NCBI GenBank assembly: GCA_013350335.1
Contig: CM023541.1
Coordinates: 38,308,739-38,372,738, forward strand
Origin: Chimonanthus salicifolius
Taxonomy: Eukaryota > Streptophyta > Magnoliopsida > Laurales > Calycanthaceae
Reading direction: 5' to 3'
DNA: 64,000 nt
The translations under genes and the position numbers were made by a program. A model generated the notes under the pieces. It was not told the DNA's origin. It worked only from the letters and a program-made list of their open reading frames with translations, and did not search any database. Shown in pieces: positions 47,035 to 59,300 of the stretch (its first letter is position 1; every line of letters begins with the position of its first letter).

Positions 47035-47604
47035 TGTGACGACCCGAGCCTATCCATCACAATATTTTCCGCTTTGGGTCTTGCACCCGAGCCCGCACGG
47101 CTTTGCATTGGAGGTCTCACCCAAGGAGACACCCCAAAAGGCCTTGTGATGGGGAGGGGCTTAGCCTCCTCATATAAAGCCCCCACCACCCAAGCTCCCA
47201 CAGATGTGGGACTTTTGGGTGGGGGTGCTACATTCCACCCCCCTTAAGACCAGAGCCGTCCCCGGCTCTGTCATGTCACACTGACAGGGGTCCACACACA
47301 CAGGTAGGCAACGTTACGCAAGTAGAGCCCACACACACACAGGTAGGCAACGTTACGCAAGTAGAGCCCACACAGTCCGAGTATTGAACCGTGCTCTGAT
47401 ACCATTTGTGACGACCCGACCCTATCCATCACAATATTGTGCGCTTTGGGTTCTGCACCCGAGCCCGCACGGCTTTGCATTGGAGGTCCCACCCAATGAG
47501 ACACCCTAAAAGCCTTGTGATGGGGAGGGACTTTACCTCCTCATATGAAGCCCCCACCACCCAAGCTCCCAACCGATGTGGGACTTTTGGGTGGGGTTGC
47601 TACA
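47035..47604 (-). mobile_element. Complete TRIM element in copia gag
   Basis: 570 bp. LTRs 47035-47232 and 47407-47604 (198 bp each) run TGTGACGACCCGA to TTGGGTGGGGKTGCTACA. Perfect 5 bp target duplication CAATC (47030-47034 and 47605-47609). On the minus strand, next to the right LTR, is TGGTATCAGAGCACGG, an initiator Met-tRNA primer site (47391-47406). Next to the left LTR is the polypurine AAGGGGGGTGGAA. The 174 bp interior contains two direct copies of a 36 bp unit (CACACAGGTAGGCAACG...) and no gene. Confidence 0.95.
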
Positions 47605-48596
47605 CAATCACTATGTGGATTCATGCTATAAGCTTCATGGTCGCCCTCCTCTAAGCTGGCTCATCATACCAACATACCCTCCACTACTACTGAAGATGCC
47701 ATCATTTGTGTGTCTAAACATGAGTATGTTTCTTTATGACACGACACGTTGCAACTGAAGAATGTTCAATTCTCAGAGGTTTCCCATGTTGTTACAGTTC
47801 AGTTAGGTACTGCATCCTTTGCCCTCCATGCTTTCTCTAAAAGTTCCTGGATCATCGATTTCGGAGCTATTGATCATATGGCTGATATGTTTAATCTTTT
47901 TTCCATGCTTTCCCCTATTTCTCGTAGTAAGGTTAACTATTGGGTCTTTCATTAATGTTGCTAGTAAAGGGACTAGCCCTGTGTCCTCTATTCTTGATTT
48001 ATCATTTGTCTTATATGTTCTTCATTTATCTCGCAATCTATTATCTGTTGGTACCCTTACTAAATTTTTAAATTGTTCAGTAACCTTTTATCCTACCCAC
48101 CTTGTCTTCCAGGACTTGGCCACGAGGTAGACAGTAGGTGGTAGTTGTGAAGCCAACGACTTATATTTCTTCGATCCTTGAGCCAACAACCACTCTGAAG
48201 CTTGTTCTACCTCCACTTCTTAGGATATGTGGCTTTGGCACTGCCGTTCGGGCACCCATCTAATACTATTTGAAGCAATTGGTTCCTTTATTATCATTTG
48301 ATAATTTGAGTTTGGAAGTGGCCAACATGGCAATCATAGACCTTTTTCTGCCATTACTTTGTAAAAGTACTTCTACATTTTGTCCTCTTATTCACTTTGA
48401 TGTTTGGATGTCACCTCTTGTTTCACGTATTGGTTTCCATTATTTTGTTACTTGCATTGATGATTATTCTCGTATGACTTGGGTATACATGATCAAGCAT
48501 AAATCTGAGCTTTTGTATCACTTCCACACATTTTATCAATGGGTCAAAACCCAATTTGATTGTCATAACAAATTTTGCGCAATGATAACGGTGGGG
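47605..48596 (+). pseudogene. Copia zinc knuckle, protease and integrase N-terminal part
   Basis: SCYKLHGRPP (knuckle), SSWIIDFGAIDHM (protease site; the usual D-S/T-G-A is here DFGA, a loss of the catalytic neighbour residue), an integrase N-terminal part with LWHCR-like sequence, and a core reading FDVWMSPLVSRIGFHYFVTC then IDDYSRMTWVYMIKHKSELL. Many stops and shifts. Broken by an insertion at 48597 in the conserved D-N-G-G-E-Y segment. Confidence 0.78.
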
Positions 48597-49505
48597 GGAT
48601 GACGCAGGACAAGACAAAAAGTGACCCTAAAGGTGACCCTAAATGCCTAAATGCTATTATGCCGTAACAAGAAACTAAATGAGGCTGAAATTAAAATTAA
48701 AATTAATAATAACAATTAGAATAATAAAATCTACCACAAATAATCAATAAAATTCAGAGGATTCAATGTAAGTAATAAAATCACAATCCAAACCATGTCA
48801 TAGCTCAAAGTAGAAGGCTCTCAAAACCAAAAGGATTATCAAATCACACAAACACATAAAACCAACATCAAATGAAGATTAAATCTGATTTTAACAGCAG
48901 TGTGGGAGGTTAATGAGGTTAAGAAAAGGCCCAGTTTTGTGGGACAGCAGTAAGAGAGAGGGGAAAACAGGTTGAAAAGGCTAAGATGGGGACTGGAAGA
49001 ACAGGACAGGTGTAAAGGAGGTTAAGAAAGGCTATGGGAAAACATGACAGCTGTAGTTTATGGCTGTATGGAGGTTGGGACAGGTGGTAAAGGCTGTATG
49101 AGGCTTGAAAAGGGTCCAAAGGTTTGAGGGCAGCTGTATGGTGGACTGTTATGGTTGGATGAAGAGGTTTAAAACAGTGAAAGGGTTAAAGGAGGCTAAG
49201 ATAAGGGGTTCAGCAGATCTGGATGGAGTTAAAGGGCATACGATGAGTAGGAGAAGAGAAGAAGAGAGAGAAGAAGAAGAGAAGAGGAAGAGGAAGATGA
49301 TCAAGTACCTGGAAGGGAAACAGTTTCACGCCAAACTCTCGGATTCGCTCCAAGATAATCACGGTAGAGGATTTGCAAAGAAATTCTCAATCTTGATTTT
49401 ATTTCATTGCAAAAGCTGTCTTTGCCTAAAGGGCTACAAAGCTGGAAATAGCAAGTAAGAAAAATAGCAGCAGCACAGCAGGATGATGCACCGCATCAGG
49501 GGAGG
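48597..49505. mobile_element. Unclassified insertion of about 0.9 kb in copia integrase
   Basis: It interrupts the integrase reading between GATAACGGTGGGG and GGGAGTATTTG. The left end GATGACGCAGGAC and the complement of the right end TGATGCGGTGCATC are only weakly alike. The G-rich flanks hide any target duplication. The interior has a GA-rich purine run (49246-49300) and several AGGTTAAGAAAGGC-like short repeats (about 48910-49110). No ORF of note. Confidence 0.5.
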
Positions 49506-51647
49506 GGGAGTATTTGTCACATTAATTTTTGCAATTTTTGTAGGACAATGGCATTGCATCTCAAACCTCTTGCTCTTACATACCTCAACAAAATGGTGTT
49601 ACCGAAAGGAAAAATCGTCACCTTCTTGAGGTAGCCCGTTCTATGCTATTTTAACTTCATTCTATCTAATTAATCGCATGGCTTCATGTGTATTGCACAA
49701 CAAATCTCCAATTGATATTGTGTCTATACACAAACATGTTTCCACCATTCCTTTACATGTCTTTGGATGCGTTTGGTTTGTCCATTTGTTCTTTGGCCAT
49801 AAACTCTCCCAACATTCTGTAAAATGTCTGTTTTTGGGATATTCACCTATCCATAAAGGGTATAAGTTCTTGATCCCGTCATTGGTATGATATATGTCTC
49901 CATGGACATCAATTTTTTTGAACACGTTCATTGTTTTGATCAAATTAGTCTGATTCTCACTTCCATCAGTTCTTCTCACAACTAATGTTGCTACTCCTAC
50001 AAATTCCACTCTTGTATCAATGGAGAAAGCATAAGCCTATGGCCAAACGTGGCGCCACACAACCATTTACTAGTGGCTCAGATTCTTATCCTATTGAAGC
50101 CAAATTTCTAATTGTCCTTAAGAAAGGGTAGTGTGCATGTACTGACCATCCCATTGATCGATTTGTATATTATCATTCTGCCTCTCCATCTTATCACAAC
50201 TTCCTGACTGTTCTTGACAACACTTATATTTCTAAGAGGATTGATACAACTCTTCGGGATCCCTCTTGAGAGAAGGCAGCACTGGAGAAGAATCGGCAGC
50301 ATTGGAGAAGAATCATACATGGGAGATGGTTTCTCCTCCTCCAAAAAAGACTCCTGTTGATTGCAAATGAGTTTTCACTCTAAAGCATAATCCTGATAGT
50401 TCAATTGCTCAATATAAAGCTAGATTGGTTGCTAAAGGCTTCACAAATGGGACTGATTATCAGGAGACGACCTCCCTTTTGGCCAAAATTACATTTGTTC
50501 GGATCTTGATATCCATTGCTACAATGCGTCAGTTGCCTCTTCATCAGCTAGATGTCAAAAATGTCTTTCTTCATGGTGACTTATAAGAAGAAGTCTACAT
50601 GTTTCCACCTCCCGGGTTTGTGAAACAAAGGGAGCATGTGTTGGTCTACAAACTCAAGAAGGCTATCTATGGTCTGAAGTAGTCTCCACGGGCATGGTTC
50701 GACAAATTCAGTAATGCCTTACTGCAGTATGGGTTTTCTCATTGTCAGACAGATCACTGTGTGTTTATATACTGTGTTGACTCTATTGTGATGCTCTTGT
50801 TGTTTATGTTGATAATATTGTTCTTATTGGGAATGTTGCTCCATCTATTACTGCATTCAAAGACTATTTATGACATTCCTTTGATATCCAAGATTCGGAG
50901 TGACTCCGCTATTTTCTCGAGATTGAGGTTATTCATTCTTCTAATGGGCTTTCTCTTTCTTAGAGAAAATGTGCCTTAGATCTCTTACAAGATGCATTAA
51001 TTCTTGATGCACGCAAGGAAACATTCCTCTTGATGTCAATACTAAGTTTTCTGCCTCAGATGGAATTCCACTAGATGATCCCATGTTTTATTAGAAACTA
51101 GTGGGTAAACTTATTTATCTCATCACTACTAGACCAAATTTATCCAATGTTGTTGGAGTAGTACGTCAATTTGTGCATGCTTTGCATGATGCTCATCTTC
51201 ATGCTGTTTTTCAGATCCCTCGTTATCTTTAGGCTCACGCTGGACAAGGATCATTCTATAAATTGCAGTCTCAAATGGCCATTGGCGGTTACTCAGATGC
51301 TGATTGAGCTGGTTCTCTTGACGACCGTCACTCGACTACTTGATATTGTGTTTTCTTGGGATCTCATCTGGTCTCTTGGCGTAGCAAGAAACAAAGTGTT
51401 GTTGCCCGTTCTAGTGTGGAGGTTGAATAACTTGCTCTGGGCAATACCGCCTGTGAATTACTATAGTTTCAACAATTTCTAGCCGAGTTAGATTTTGCCC
51501 CCTTTGAACCATTATCGATGTTCTGTGATAATCATGCTGCCATCAAACTATGTGTTCCATGACCGCAGAAAGTATAATGAACTTGATTGTCACTTTTTTT
51601 GCCATCATGTTTCTGTGGGTCAGATTCTCACTCCTTATTTGCAAAGT
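49506..51647 (+). pseudogene. Copia integrase end, RT and RNase H pseudogene
   Basis: Integrase end (SYIPQQNGVTERKNRHLLEV, about 49590), RT (50390-51000: AQYKARLVAKGF, LHQLDVKNVFLHGDL, YMFPPPGFVKQREHVLVYKL, and DxD region degraded), and RNase H (about 51290-51610: DDRHSTT-type segment, VFLGSHLVSWRSKKQ, YNELDCHFF). Numerous stops and shifts. It ends in a deletion to the 3' LTR. Confidence 0.82.
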
Positions 51648-51780
51648 ATTTGTATTCTATATATACGTCTATCCTTTTTTATTAAATACAAGAAATACAG
51701 CACAGAATTCATCTCTTTCTCTTTTCTTCCCTTCTTTTCCTTTATTTTCTTCCTTTTTTATTTATTTTCCTTGTAATATA
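51648..51780 (+). repeat. Truncated 3' LTR of the copia element
   Basis: Matches the second half of the 5' LTR (TTTGTATTCTATATATACGT, ACAAGAAATACA, CTCTTTTCTTCCCTTCT). The first half is missing. A C-run follows at 51786-51797. Confidence 0.75.
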
Positions 51781-51949
51781 ATCAACCCCCCCCCCCGCCC
51801 CTTCCTTTTTTTTTTGGGTGTGTGCATGCATTTGTTTATAGTGCATGCATCTAGACAGATAGGCAACTGATATATATATACACACGTATGGATAGTTGAA
51901 AGGGTCTACTGTAGTCTGGCTCCTTGGTAAATTGGGTGATGCACAAAAG

Positions 51950-54500
51950 AGGGGGTCTTCAAGAAGGGGTTAAGTTTTGTACTAGGAAAGGAGATAGGGT
52001 TATGATCTGGAAATATTTTTGAGTGGGAATAGGCCTTGAACGAAACTTCCTGAAGACTTTTTAGAGTGGAAAGGGAAAAAGAGGCAAAGGTTGAATATTA
52101 GTAAGAGGAGATTTGTTTATTTATCTATTGGTTTTACGGAATGGAGGTTGGGGTTCTTTTGTTTGTAATTTGGTGTTCGGAAGAGCACTTTTGGTCGAGG
52201 AGGTAAACATATTATGGACAGTTGTTACATTTGTTGAATGAGGTCATTATTTGTGCTGAGGAGACACTTGAGTAATGGTTTGTGGATCCCTTAGGAGAGT
52301 TTTTAGTCAATTCTTTTATCAAGGTAATAGAGCAGTCAAGGTGCAAGGTGCCAAGGGGTCTTGGAGCCTATGACACAAGGAGCATTACTTGGCGTGAGCC
52401 TAGATATGCTAGGCACACATATTTGAATACTTCAAAGTATGTGTAGATTCATCAATTTCTTTCCATATTTCATCAATGCTAACAAAATACATTATTCTTC
52501 ATCCAAAGCATCAAAACATATTGGCAACTGAGCTTCCAAGCACATTATATAAGCATGTGTATTCATGCTTGAGTATATTATTTAAGTAGATTTTTTTTTA
52601 ATATCATAGGTATCCGCACCCCACATTGGAGGTGAGACTGATCCCATGGATATATGAAATCATTTACAAGCCTCATGTATCGTGTATAGTATTTAGTAGT
52701 TTGAATTTTGATTTCGTATTAATAACAATTACTTCATGTTAATCATAATATTTACTATATGTTACAAGAATCTTTAAAAATAGGCTTATTATAGACATAG
52801 TTTCTAAGAAAGGGCATAGGTGCAACATGGGTTGGCAAGGCCCGAAATGTGTTTGGAGCCTAGGTGCAACTAATGCATGCTTTTTAATACTCTGATCAAG
52901 GCTATGAACTCAAGTACTAGTGTATATCCTCCTTGTGCTTCGCCTTGGAATGTGGAGCACCACCAAGGCTCCAAACCTTTTGTTGGTTTGTAGTGGTGGG
53001 GAAGGTGTTGACAAACACGAACTCATGCGGAAGGAATCAATTACAAGTTTGGATGGTATTTCTTATCATATGGCATGTTTGAGGACGAAAGGGATCACCC
53101 ATTTAGTAGTTGCCAATTTTCATTAAAATTTGGAGTGGGTTTTTCAAATTGATGGGAGTAAGGCATGGTTGTTTTGCGAGGGGGAACCAGGTCTAACAGG
53201 AATAGGAGGTGCATTGGGGGATAATGAGGGACGAATGACGATCATGTTTAACGAATCTGTTGGTATTAGAGATTCTAATGAGGTGGAAAATCTTTGCAGA
53301 AGGAGAGTTTTAGCTATATGGAAAATCCATGGGCAAGGTAAACTAGTGATTGAAGGGCACTCAGCAAATGCAATCAAATGGACCAAGGGTCAAAGGCATC
53401 CTCCTTGGAAACTGATCACTACGGTTAGAGAGATTAGAGCTTGGTGACAGGGCTTGATGTATCCTTCGTTCATGTTAGCCGTTCAGTTAATGGCGTGGCA
53501 GACTACTTTGCCAAGTTGGGAGTAGAGAATGGTTTCTCAGGAGTCTTCTTCCTTTCATTTTTGGGGACAATCATTTGATTGCATTTCGTCGGAGGGGATG
53601 TTAGATAGTATTTTATTCTTATACATTGTGATTGTAATTTGGTATACGATCCCATGTGTATTTTTGTGGTCGCTTTGGAAAGAGAGAAATTCTAAATTTT
53701 TTGAAGGTAGGTTACTAGATGTTCTTGACCTTTTTTCAGTTAGCGAAATGAAGACTGTGTGGGGCTCTTGTCTAGTATTGAGTTTAAGGGTTTACAACCA
53801 TTGGATCTCCTTTTGGGTGCATGACTTATTCTAGTTGGAAAGGGACACTAGAGGATAATTGGAATCCTTCGGAGCGGGAAGTGATTAAATGTAATGTCAA
53901 TGGGGCTTAGAGGGCTAAACTAGGTCCGGCAGGAATTTGAGACGTGTTGAGGAATCATGAAGGCCGAACAACGATCATGTTTAATGAATCGGTTGGGATT
54001 AGAGTTCGAATGAGGTGAGAATTCTTTGTATTAGGAGAGCTTTGGCCATTTGGAAAATCCATGGGTAAGGTAAACTTGTGATTGAAGGGGATTCGACAAA
54101 TACAATTAAATGGGCTAAGGGACAAAGGTGTTCCCCTCATAAATTGATCACTACGGTGAGGGAGATTAGGGCCTCGGTGACAGGACTTGATGTTTCTTTC
54201 GTTCATATTAGCTGTACAGCTAATGGCGTGGCAAACTACTTTGCTGAGTTGGGAGTTGATAGCGGCTTCTTAGAGATTTTCTTCCTTTAACTTTTGAGGA
54301 TATCCTTTTGATTGCATTCGGGATGGAGGGGTTATTTGATAGTAGTATTGATTTGTAGCTTTTGATTGTATTTTTATTATTTTCTCCTTCTTGTTTGTCG
54401 TTTACTTTTTGTTTTAGGTCTATTGCTTTTAGATCTATTTTTTTTTATTGTTCTTGTACCTTCTATCTTTGAATGAATGAATTTCCATTGTTAGTTCTCA
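51950..54500 (+). mobile_element. Decayed LINE with two successive RNase H ends
   Basis: RT C-terminal remnants (about 51990-52320, with GEFLVNSFIK-like) are interrupted by an insertion (52325-52894). Then RNase H copy 1 (53130-53520: GIGGALGDNEGRMTIMFNES, LVIEGHSANAIKW) with its 3' part, a WKERNSKFFEGR segment (about 53675), RNase H copy 2 (53850-54280: IMFNESVGI, LVIEGDSTNTIKWAKGQ, GLDVSFVHISCTANGVANYF), and a 3' untranslated part ending in an A-rich tail near 54500. Plant L1 order is zinc-binding, WKERN, RNase H, so the second unit repeats the 3' end. All frames are broken. Confidence 0.8.
52325..52894. mobile_element. Non-coding insertion in the LINE, probable DNA element
   Basis: ATCAAGG stands on both sides (52318-52324 and 52895-52901), and the LINE reading continues across it (VNSFIK then AMNSS). 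The inside has GGTGCAAGGTGCCAAGG and complementary GCACCTAGGC-type pieces toward the ends. No transposase. The 7-8 bp duplication suggests a hAT-type element; the termini are not clear. Confidence 0.55.
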
Positions 54501-55032
54501 AAAAAAGAAGAAAAAGAGATAGTAATCTTATCATTTTTCCCGAATTCTGTCATTTGACTTTTGAGAAAATAGGAAACACCTACATGTGCTCCTTCAAGAA
54601 CAATTAGAGGTAATCTTGCAAATGGGCTTTGCAAAGTTGTTGTCGTTGTCATCATTATCATCAATAGCTATTAACCTGTCTATCTAGGTCAGCTTTTCAA
54701 GTTCTACTTCATTTGCCTTATTCGTAGACCATAAATGTTTGTCACCTACATATTATCCCTTCCCTCCATGTTTCATTGGTGAGAGGCTTTGCAGAGTGAT
54801 ATGTTATTTTGGTATCTTTGATATTATATTGCTTTTCAGTTCTTTGCATAATTTTTTTAATGCATATTTTTAGGAACTTCTATTTTTTCAATCTAGACCT
54901 GAGAATGTAAAATGCTACTTTTAAAGCTAAGATCAAGGTTCAGGTATCATGAGATGTACTCATGTTTTGGTGACTTATAAGCACTTGATGGTTCAATTAT
55001 ATTCTAATTCCATTTCTCATTTGGTTCTGTAG

Positions 55033-55379
55033 CCATTCCTTTGCCGTCTCCATATCATAGATGGTCTACATCCAACGCTTCAGTTGCTCAGATTGACTCT
55101 GCTATGGGATTGGTTCATGCTCTGAATTTAGGAATTACGAATGTTATTGTTGAAGACACCAGAGTTGCTGGGCATCTTCAAATGTCATCCGTGCATGTTG
55201 TCCTCCCAGAGAAGTTATGCTTATACATAGTACCTGTGACCGTTTCTTATGAGCCCAGTGAAATAACGGAATATTCTCCATCCATAGTTGTTTGGCACAT
55301 TGTTGCTGGCCGACAATATGTCATTCATGTGAAAGTTCTTTCTCGTGGACCTGGTGTAGAAGAGATATACATTACTGAG
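55033..55379 (+). CDS. GP210: GP210 exon 5
   Basis: Reads PLPSPYHRWSTSNASVAQID, MGLVHALNLGITNVIVEDTR, VAGHLQMSSVHVVLPEKLCL and GRQYVIHVKVLSRGPGVEEI, and ends IYITE. This is the conserved Ig-like region of plant GP210. Acceptor TTCTGTAG, donor GTTTGA. It ends on a codon boundary; the open frame stops shortly after the donor, as expected for an intron. Confidence 0.93.
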
Positions 55380-55820
55380 GTTTGAATCTCTTGTTGACTT
55401 TTTCAGTGCCTTCTTTTTCTTACTTTTCTATAGTGAAACATTAAATAGGAGTCTTTTATGAGTTGATGCATTCACCCGAACTAACTTGTTGACATGTTTT
55501 CCATGGGATAACAAACTTGCTGCGATCTTCTCATTTTGGGTAAACCAAATGCTTGTTTTGTTACTCAATTAGCCCTTATCTTCGTGAAACCAGATAACAA
55601 TTCTATGGGAGATTTGGTACAAACAATAATATCATAAATGGGCTTCTGTGCTTGTGTGGTCCACTACCATCAGATACTTCACATTTTATGTCTGTTGTAA
55701 TGATTGAATTTGGAGTTTAGTATGTGTAGCAGTATTTTTTTTTTTTGGAGTGTGGTATAATATAGGCGTATCATTGTCCATTCTCTCTCATCAATGTGTC
55801 AAAGTAATATAAGCGAAGCC

Positions 55821-57300
55821 AAGCCAAGCATGGAGCTTAAGAAAGTTACCATGGAGCAGAAGAAAATTAAGATTCTATGGAATGGAATACTTGTGGATTT
55901 GGGGTGATAAAAAAGGATCATTTAGGGATTAAGCCAAGCTTGGAGCTTAAGAAAGTCACTATCTAAGAAGCACCGATATGGGTGCACGTATCAGATACGA
56001 CGCGTATCCGATATGGGAATATGACAAATTTTGAAAAACTAGGATACGGGTGCGACGGGATATGTCGAATTAAAAAAAATATTTTTTTATATATAATTAT
56101 TATTTATTGATTTAATGATTTAAAATAACTGATTTAGTTTAATAATATTAAAGGTTGCAGTTGAGTTCTATCAACTATCAGTTCTATTTATTTAAATAAA
56201 ATATATAAATATTGTTAAATTAAAACTTATATCTAGAGTCAATATAGTAAAAATTTCTAATTTAATTTGATAAATATTATTTTCAATAAATTAACATTTT
56301 ATTAAAACTAAACTGAGTCGCTGAACTTATTTCTCATTATGCATTATTATTATTATAGATAGTGCACTATTATTATTATTATTATTTAAACTCCATTTCT
56401 TATTAAATCTCTGAAGTTAATTTATTATTTCTTTTCCATGGAACTATGTCAAGATAAGTTCTAAGTAAAAGGTAACAATAAATATCTCATTAAAAAAAAT
56501 AAAAAAAACCTTACAATCTTTACGGTAAAAAAAACCATTAACGAAAGAATGAAATCTTCCACATCCCGTCCTCGTACGAGGACCCTCAAACCTACCACTA
56601 AATAAATGTATGTATCTAAGTTTTGCCAAAATAAAATAAAAGCTAGAGGCTAATGCGATGAAGAAGAGGAGCGAAACGAGAAAAGGCGAAAGAGGAAAGC
56701 GGAAGAAGCAGAAGAAGAGGAACAGGGGAGGAAAATCGTAGAGGGACGACGAAGAAAGAGGAGAAGAGAAGAAGAAGAAGAAGAAAAGAGGGAAGATGGA
56801 GGAGGAAAGAGCATACCTCAAACTGTCAAAGGCTTGAACTCGACTTCCAGAGAGATGCGATGGATGAAGAAGGGTTTCTTTTGGGTTTCTCTTTCTTTGC
56901 TTGAAGAGAAGGGTAGGACGACATATGCAAGTATTTATCCATAAATCATTCATCTTTTACTGATTTTCCTCTCTTTTTTATTTTTTTTTTCTATTTTCCC
57001 TCTTTTTTTTTGCTCCTTCGGGTGTCCTGCCATGTCGCTTGCCGTATCCTTGCACACTTACGCGTATCGGTGACGTATCGGGACGTATCGGTGGTGTATC
57101 CATATTTGAAAAAAATATTTAATTAATTGGGTGCGTATCCGACATGTATCAGAGTCGTATCCGTGTCGGATACGCACCCAACACCGATCCTCGAAGGGTT
57201 TGGCTATATCCATGCTTCATAGGTTACTATGGAGCAGAAGCAAGTTAGGATTCTATGGAATGGAATCCTCGTGGATTTGGGGTGAGAAAAAGATCATATA
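55821..57300. repeat. Local direct duplication of about 105 bp, second copy split
   Basis: Copy A 55821-55925 holds AAGCATGGAGCTTAAGAAAG, TTACCATGGAGCAGAAG and ATTCTATGGAATGGAAT. Copy B has the same order in two halves, 55933-55962 and 57223-57300, separated by the TIR element. Confidence 0.85.
55963..57222. mobile_element. TIR DNA element with GTATCGG sub-terminal repeats
   Basis: 1,260 bp. The left end CTAAGAAGCACCGATATGG and complement of the right end CTATGAAGCATGGATATAG match at 15 of 19 positions. Target duplication GTCACTAT / GTTACTAT (55955-55962 and 57223-57230), 7 of 8; the uninterrupted sister copy shows GTTACCAT. Both ends carry many GTATC(C)GATACG-like pieces. The middle is AT-rich (56060-56440) and GA-rich (56640-56815) without transposase. 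An 8 bp duplication favours hAT; a 9 bp reading (Mutator) cannot be excluded. The 169-codon minus frame inside is low-complexity. Confidence 0.72.
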
Positions 57301-57589
57301 GGAGTTTAGTTAGGCAAGATTGTGGAGATAATTATGTTGCAAGGAACCAGATGCATCTGTGCTTGTCAAGCAGTATAGGTGAACCAATATGCTTTTGTTA
57401 AAAGTTGCTTTTGGCTGGACATTGTCATGTTGACAGCATGGAATGAAGATTATGTAATTATAATCTACTTAACACGACACCTTATGTTTGAACTTTGTTA
57501 TCTTGCCATTGTTCCACTGCTCTACATTTATTCTTACACACTGATGAAGACATCTTTGGCCCAATTGAATAGAATGAAGGAAATTAAGA

Positions 57590-58760
57590 ATTATTTGATC
57601 AAGGGGACCAATTAGATGAAGACATATTGGATGAGATTGAAGAAATGTCACTCAAATCACAGGAAAATTTTGACGGTGCAAAACGGGGGCCTTTAAGGAC
57701 TCCATTTGGGCCAAAAACCATCAAATGATTGGCTCATGGACCTGGGTATTGGGCCAGGTGTTCAAAATCCATTAAAATAGGCCCAATACAGCCGAAGCAA
57801 GTGGTCCATTTGTTGGCCACAAGTGACGGGAAGAGGAGAAAGGATAATTGTCCACATATGCTATCTTATATCTCCAAAGCCAAAATAGAAGACAATCTCT
57901 TATCGAGGGAAGTATGGACGCACATGACCAGCAAGAAAGGAAGATTCTTCTCTCCAAAATCAGCCAAATTAAGAAGAAATTTGAATGAAGGGAAGCCATC
58001 GTTCCACTTCATCCAAGCAATTTCACCCAAGCTATTCTTGGGATTTTCTGTCATTTTTTTATTTTTTATTTTTATTTTTATTTTCTGAGGTAATAGTGCC
58101 ACAAGGCAGCCATACAGCGGTTGGTAATTTTTTGTAGATACATTGAATTAGGATCCCATTGGCGAATTTGGGAGCTAAGATTTTAGATCCAAAAATTGTG
58201 TAGCTAAGATCCAATTTCATCTCACCTTGGACCTCTTTGTAAAGTGTCTAGGGTCGACTCTTTGTATACGCATTCAATTGAAGCAAATAAAATACAAGTT
58301 TTGAGCTTTTGGTCCCTCCTATCTTTGTGAGTTGATTGAAGCAAATAAAATACAAGTTTTGAGCTTTAGGTCTCTCCTATCTTGGCGAGTTTAAGTGCTT
58401 TTGATTTTTAATTGATTTTCCGTTGAATTAATTTTAAATTATGAATATGGTGCGTTAAATTTGCATTTTGAATTTTTAATTTCAATTAGTGCGTTTGGCC
58501 ATGTCATGTTTTAATTTTGCTTCCATAATTTAATTGTGAATTAATTGAATTTCAATTTTATTAGTGAATTTTGCATTTGTGTCAATTTTCCTAGTGAGAT
58601 TTTGAGCCTAATTCCATTTTCTGAGTAAACTTGGGTTGGGTAATCCATCTGAGCTTTGGGTTGTCTCTCAATCAGAGCCGTTGCAAGTTGGTGAATTGAG
58701 GATTTGAAGTTTTAAATTCCTCGACTCCGTTTGTAGAAATTGGGTCTAAATTATTCTTTT
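57590..58760. other. Unclassified repeat-like stretch with a 62 bp tandem repeat
   Basis: At 58272-58394 two copies of GAAGCAAATAAAATACAAGT plus TTTGAGCTTT and YTCCTATCTT follow in tandem. The stretch starting near 57595 reads as an acidic DQGDQLDEDILDEIEEMSL segment before a stop, reminiscent of gag-pol C-terminal ends of LTR elements, but too short to assign. Confidence 0.4.
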
Positions 58761-59300
58761 GCTGAAGACTTGTGGAAGAGTGCATTTTCTTGTAGTTTCA
58801 ACCTTGGCCTTCAACACACTCTAACTAGATGACTTGTGGGCAATGTTTTGTTGCTTTCCCCCACCCACCCACCCCCCACCTTTCATTTTAACACACTGGC
58901 TCTAGAAAGGTGCAACTTTGCTAATTTATCCCAAGAGATGATATATGGTCATCGTTTGATCCCCTAGGCCTGTCATAGCAAAAATCATGAAAACCTTAGT
59001 TTAGTGAGAATCTGACAAGGCTTTGAACCTTGTCATAAAAATTTCATTCATTCACCTTTTGTCCTAATAAAATCCACTCTCTTTCTTCTTCCCCCACCAT
59101 CACCATCATCAACAACCAATATCACATCTATTTGGGATTGGCTTTATGAGTTCTTCTTCTCCAATTGACCCTATCATAAACAAAAAGGGTAAAAGGAAAT
59201 AAAAAACTGAAAGAAAGATTTGGCAGATAGGTGAAAACGTAGGCTGGCTGCCTTGCCTGATATCCGATCCTTGATTCTACAAACACTTGATGACTAAAAT

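Larger units (their letters stand above)
42423..51780 (+). mobile_element. Decayed Ty1/copia element with nested insertions
   Basis: 5' LTR 42423-42654 (contains CTATATATACG and ends CTTCTAACA), primer site TGGTATCAG at 42655, leader, gag (46236-47029), protease, integrase, RT, RNase H, and a truncated 3' LTR (about 51648-51780). Inserted into it are a TRIM/gypsy composite (43043-45749), a TRIM (47035-47604) and an unclassified piece (48597-49505). A deletion joins RNase H directly to the second half of the 3' LTR, so no target duplication can be confirmed. Confidence 0.85.
41817..55032 (+). other. GP210 intron 4 (13.2 kb)
   Basis: Donor GTTATT, acceptor TTCTGTAG. From 41817 to 42422 no element is recognised. 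Then come a copia element (42423-51780) with nested insertions, a LINE region (51950-54500), and about 530 bp of plain intron before exon 5. Confidence 0.85.

Noticed and set aside
56444..56953. 169-codon minus-strand ORF
   Set aside because: Phe/Ser/Leu-rich translation of a GA-rich repeat inside a TIR element, without domain or conserved motif.
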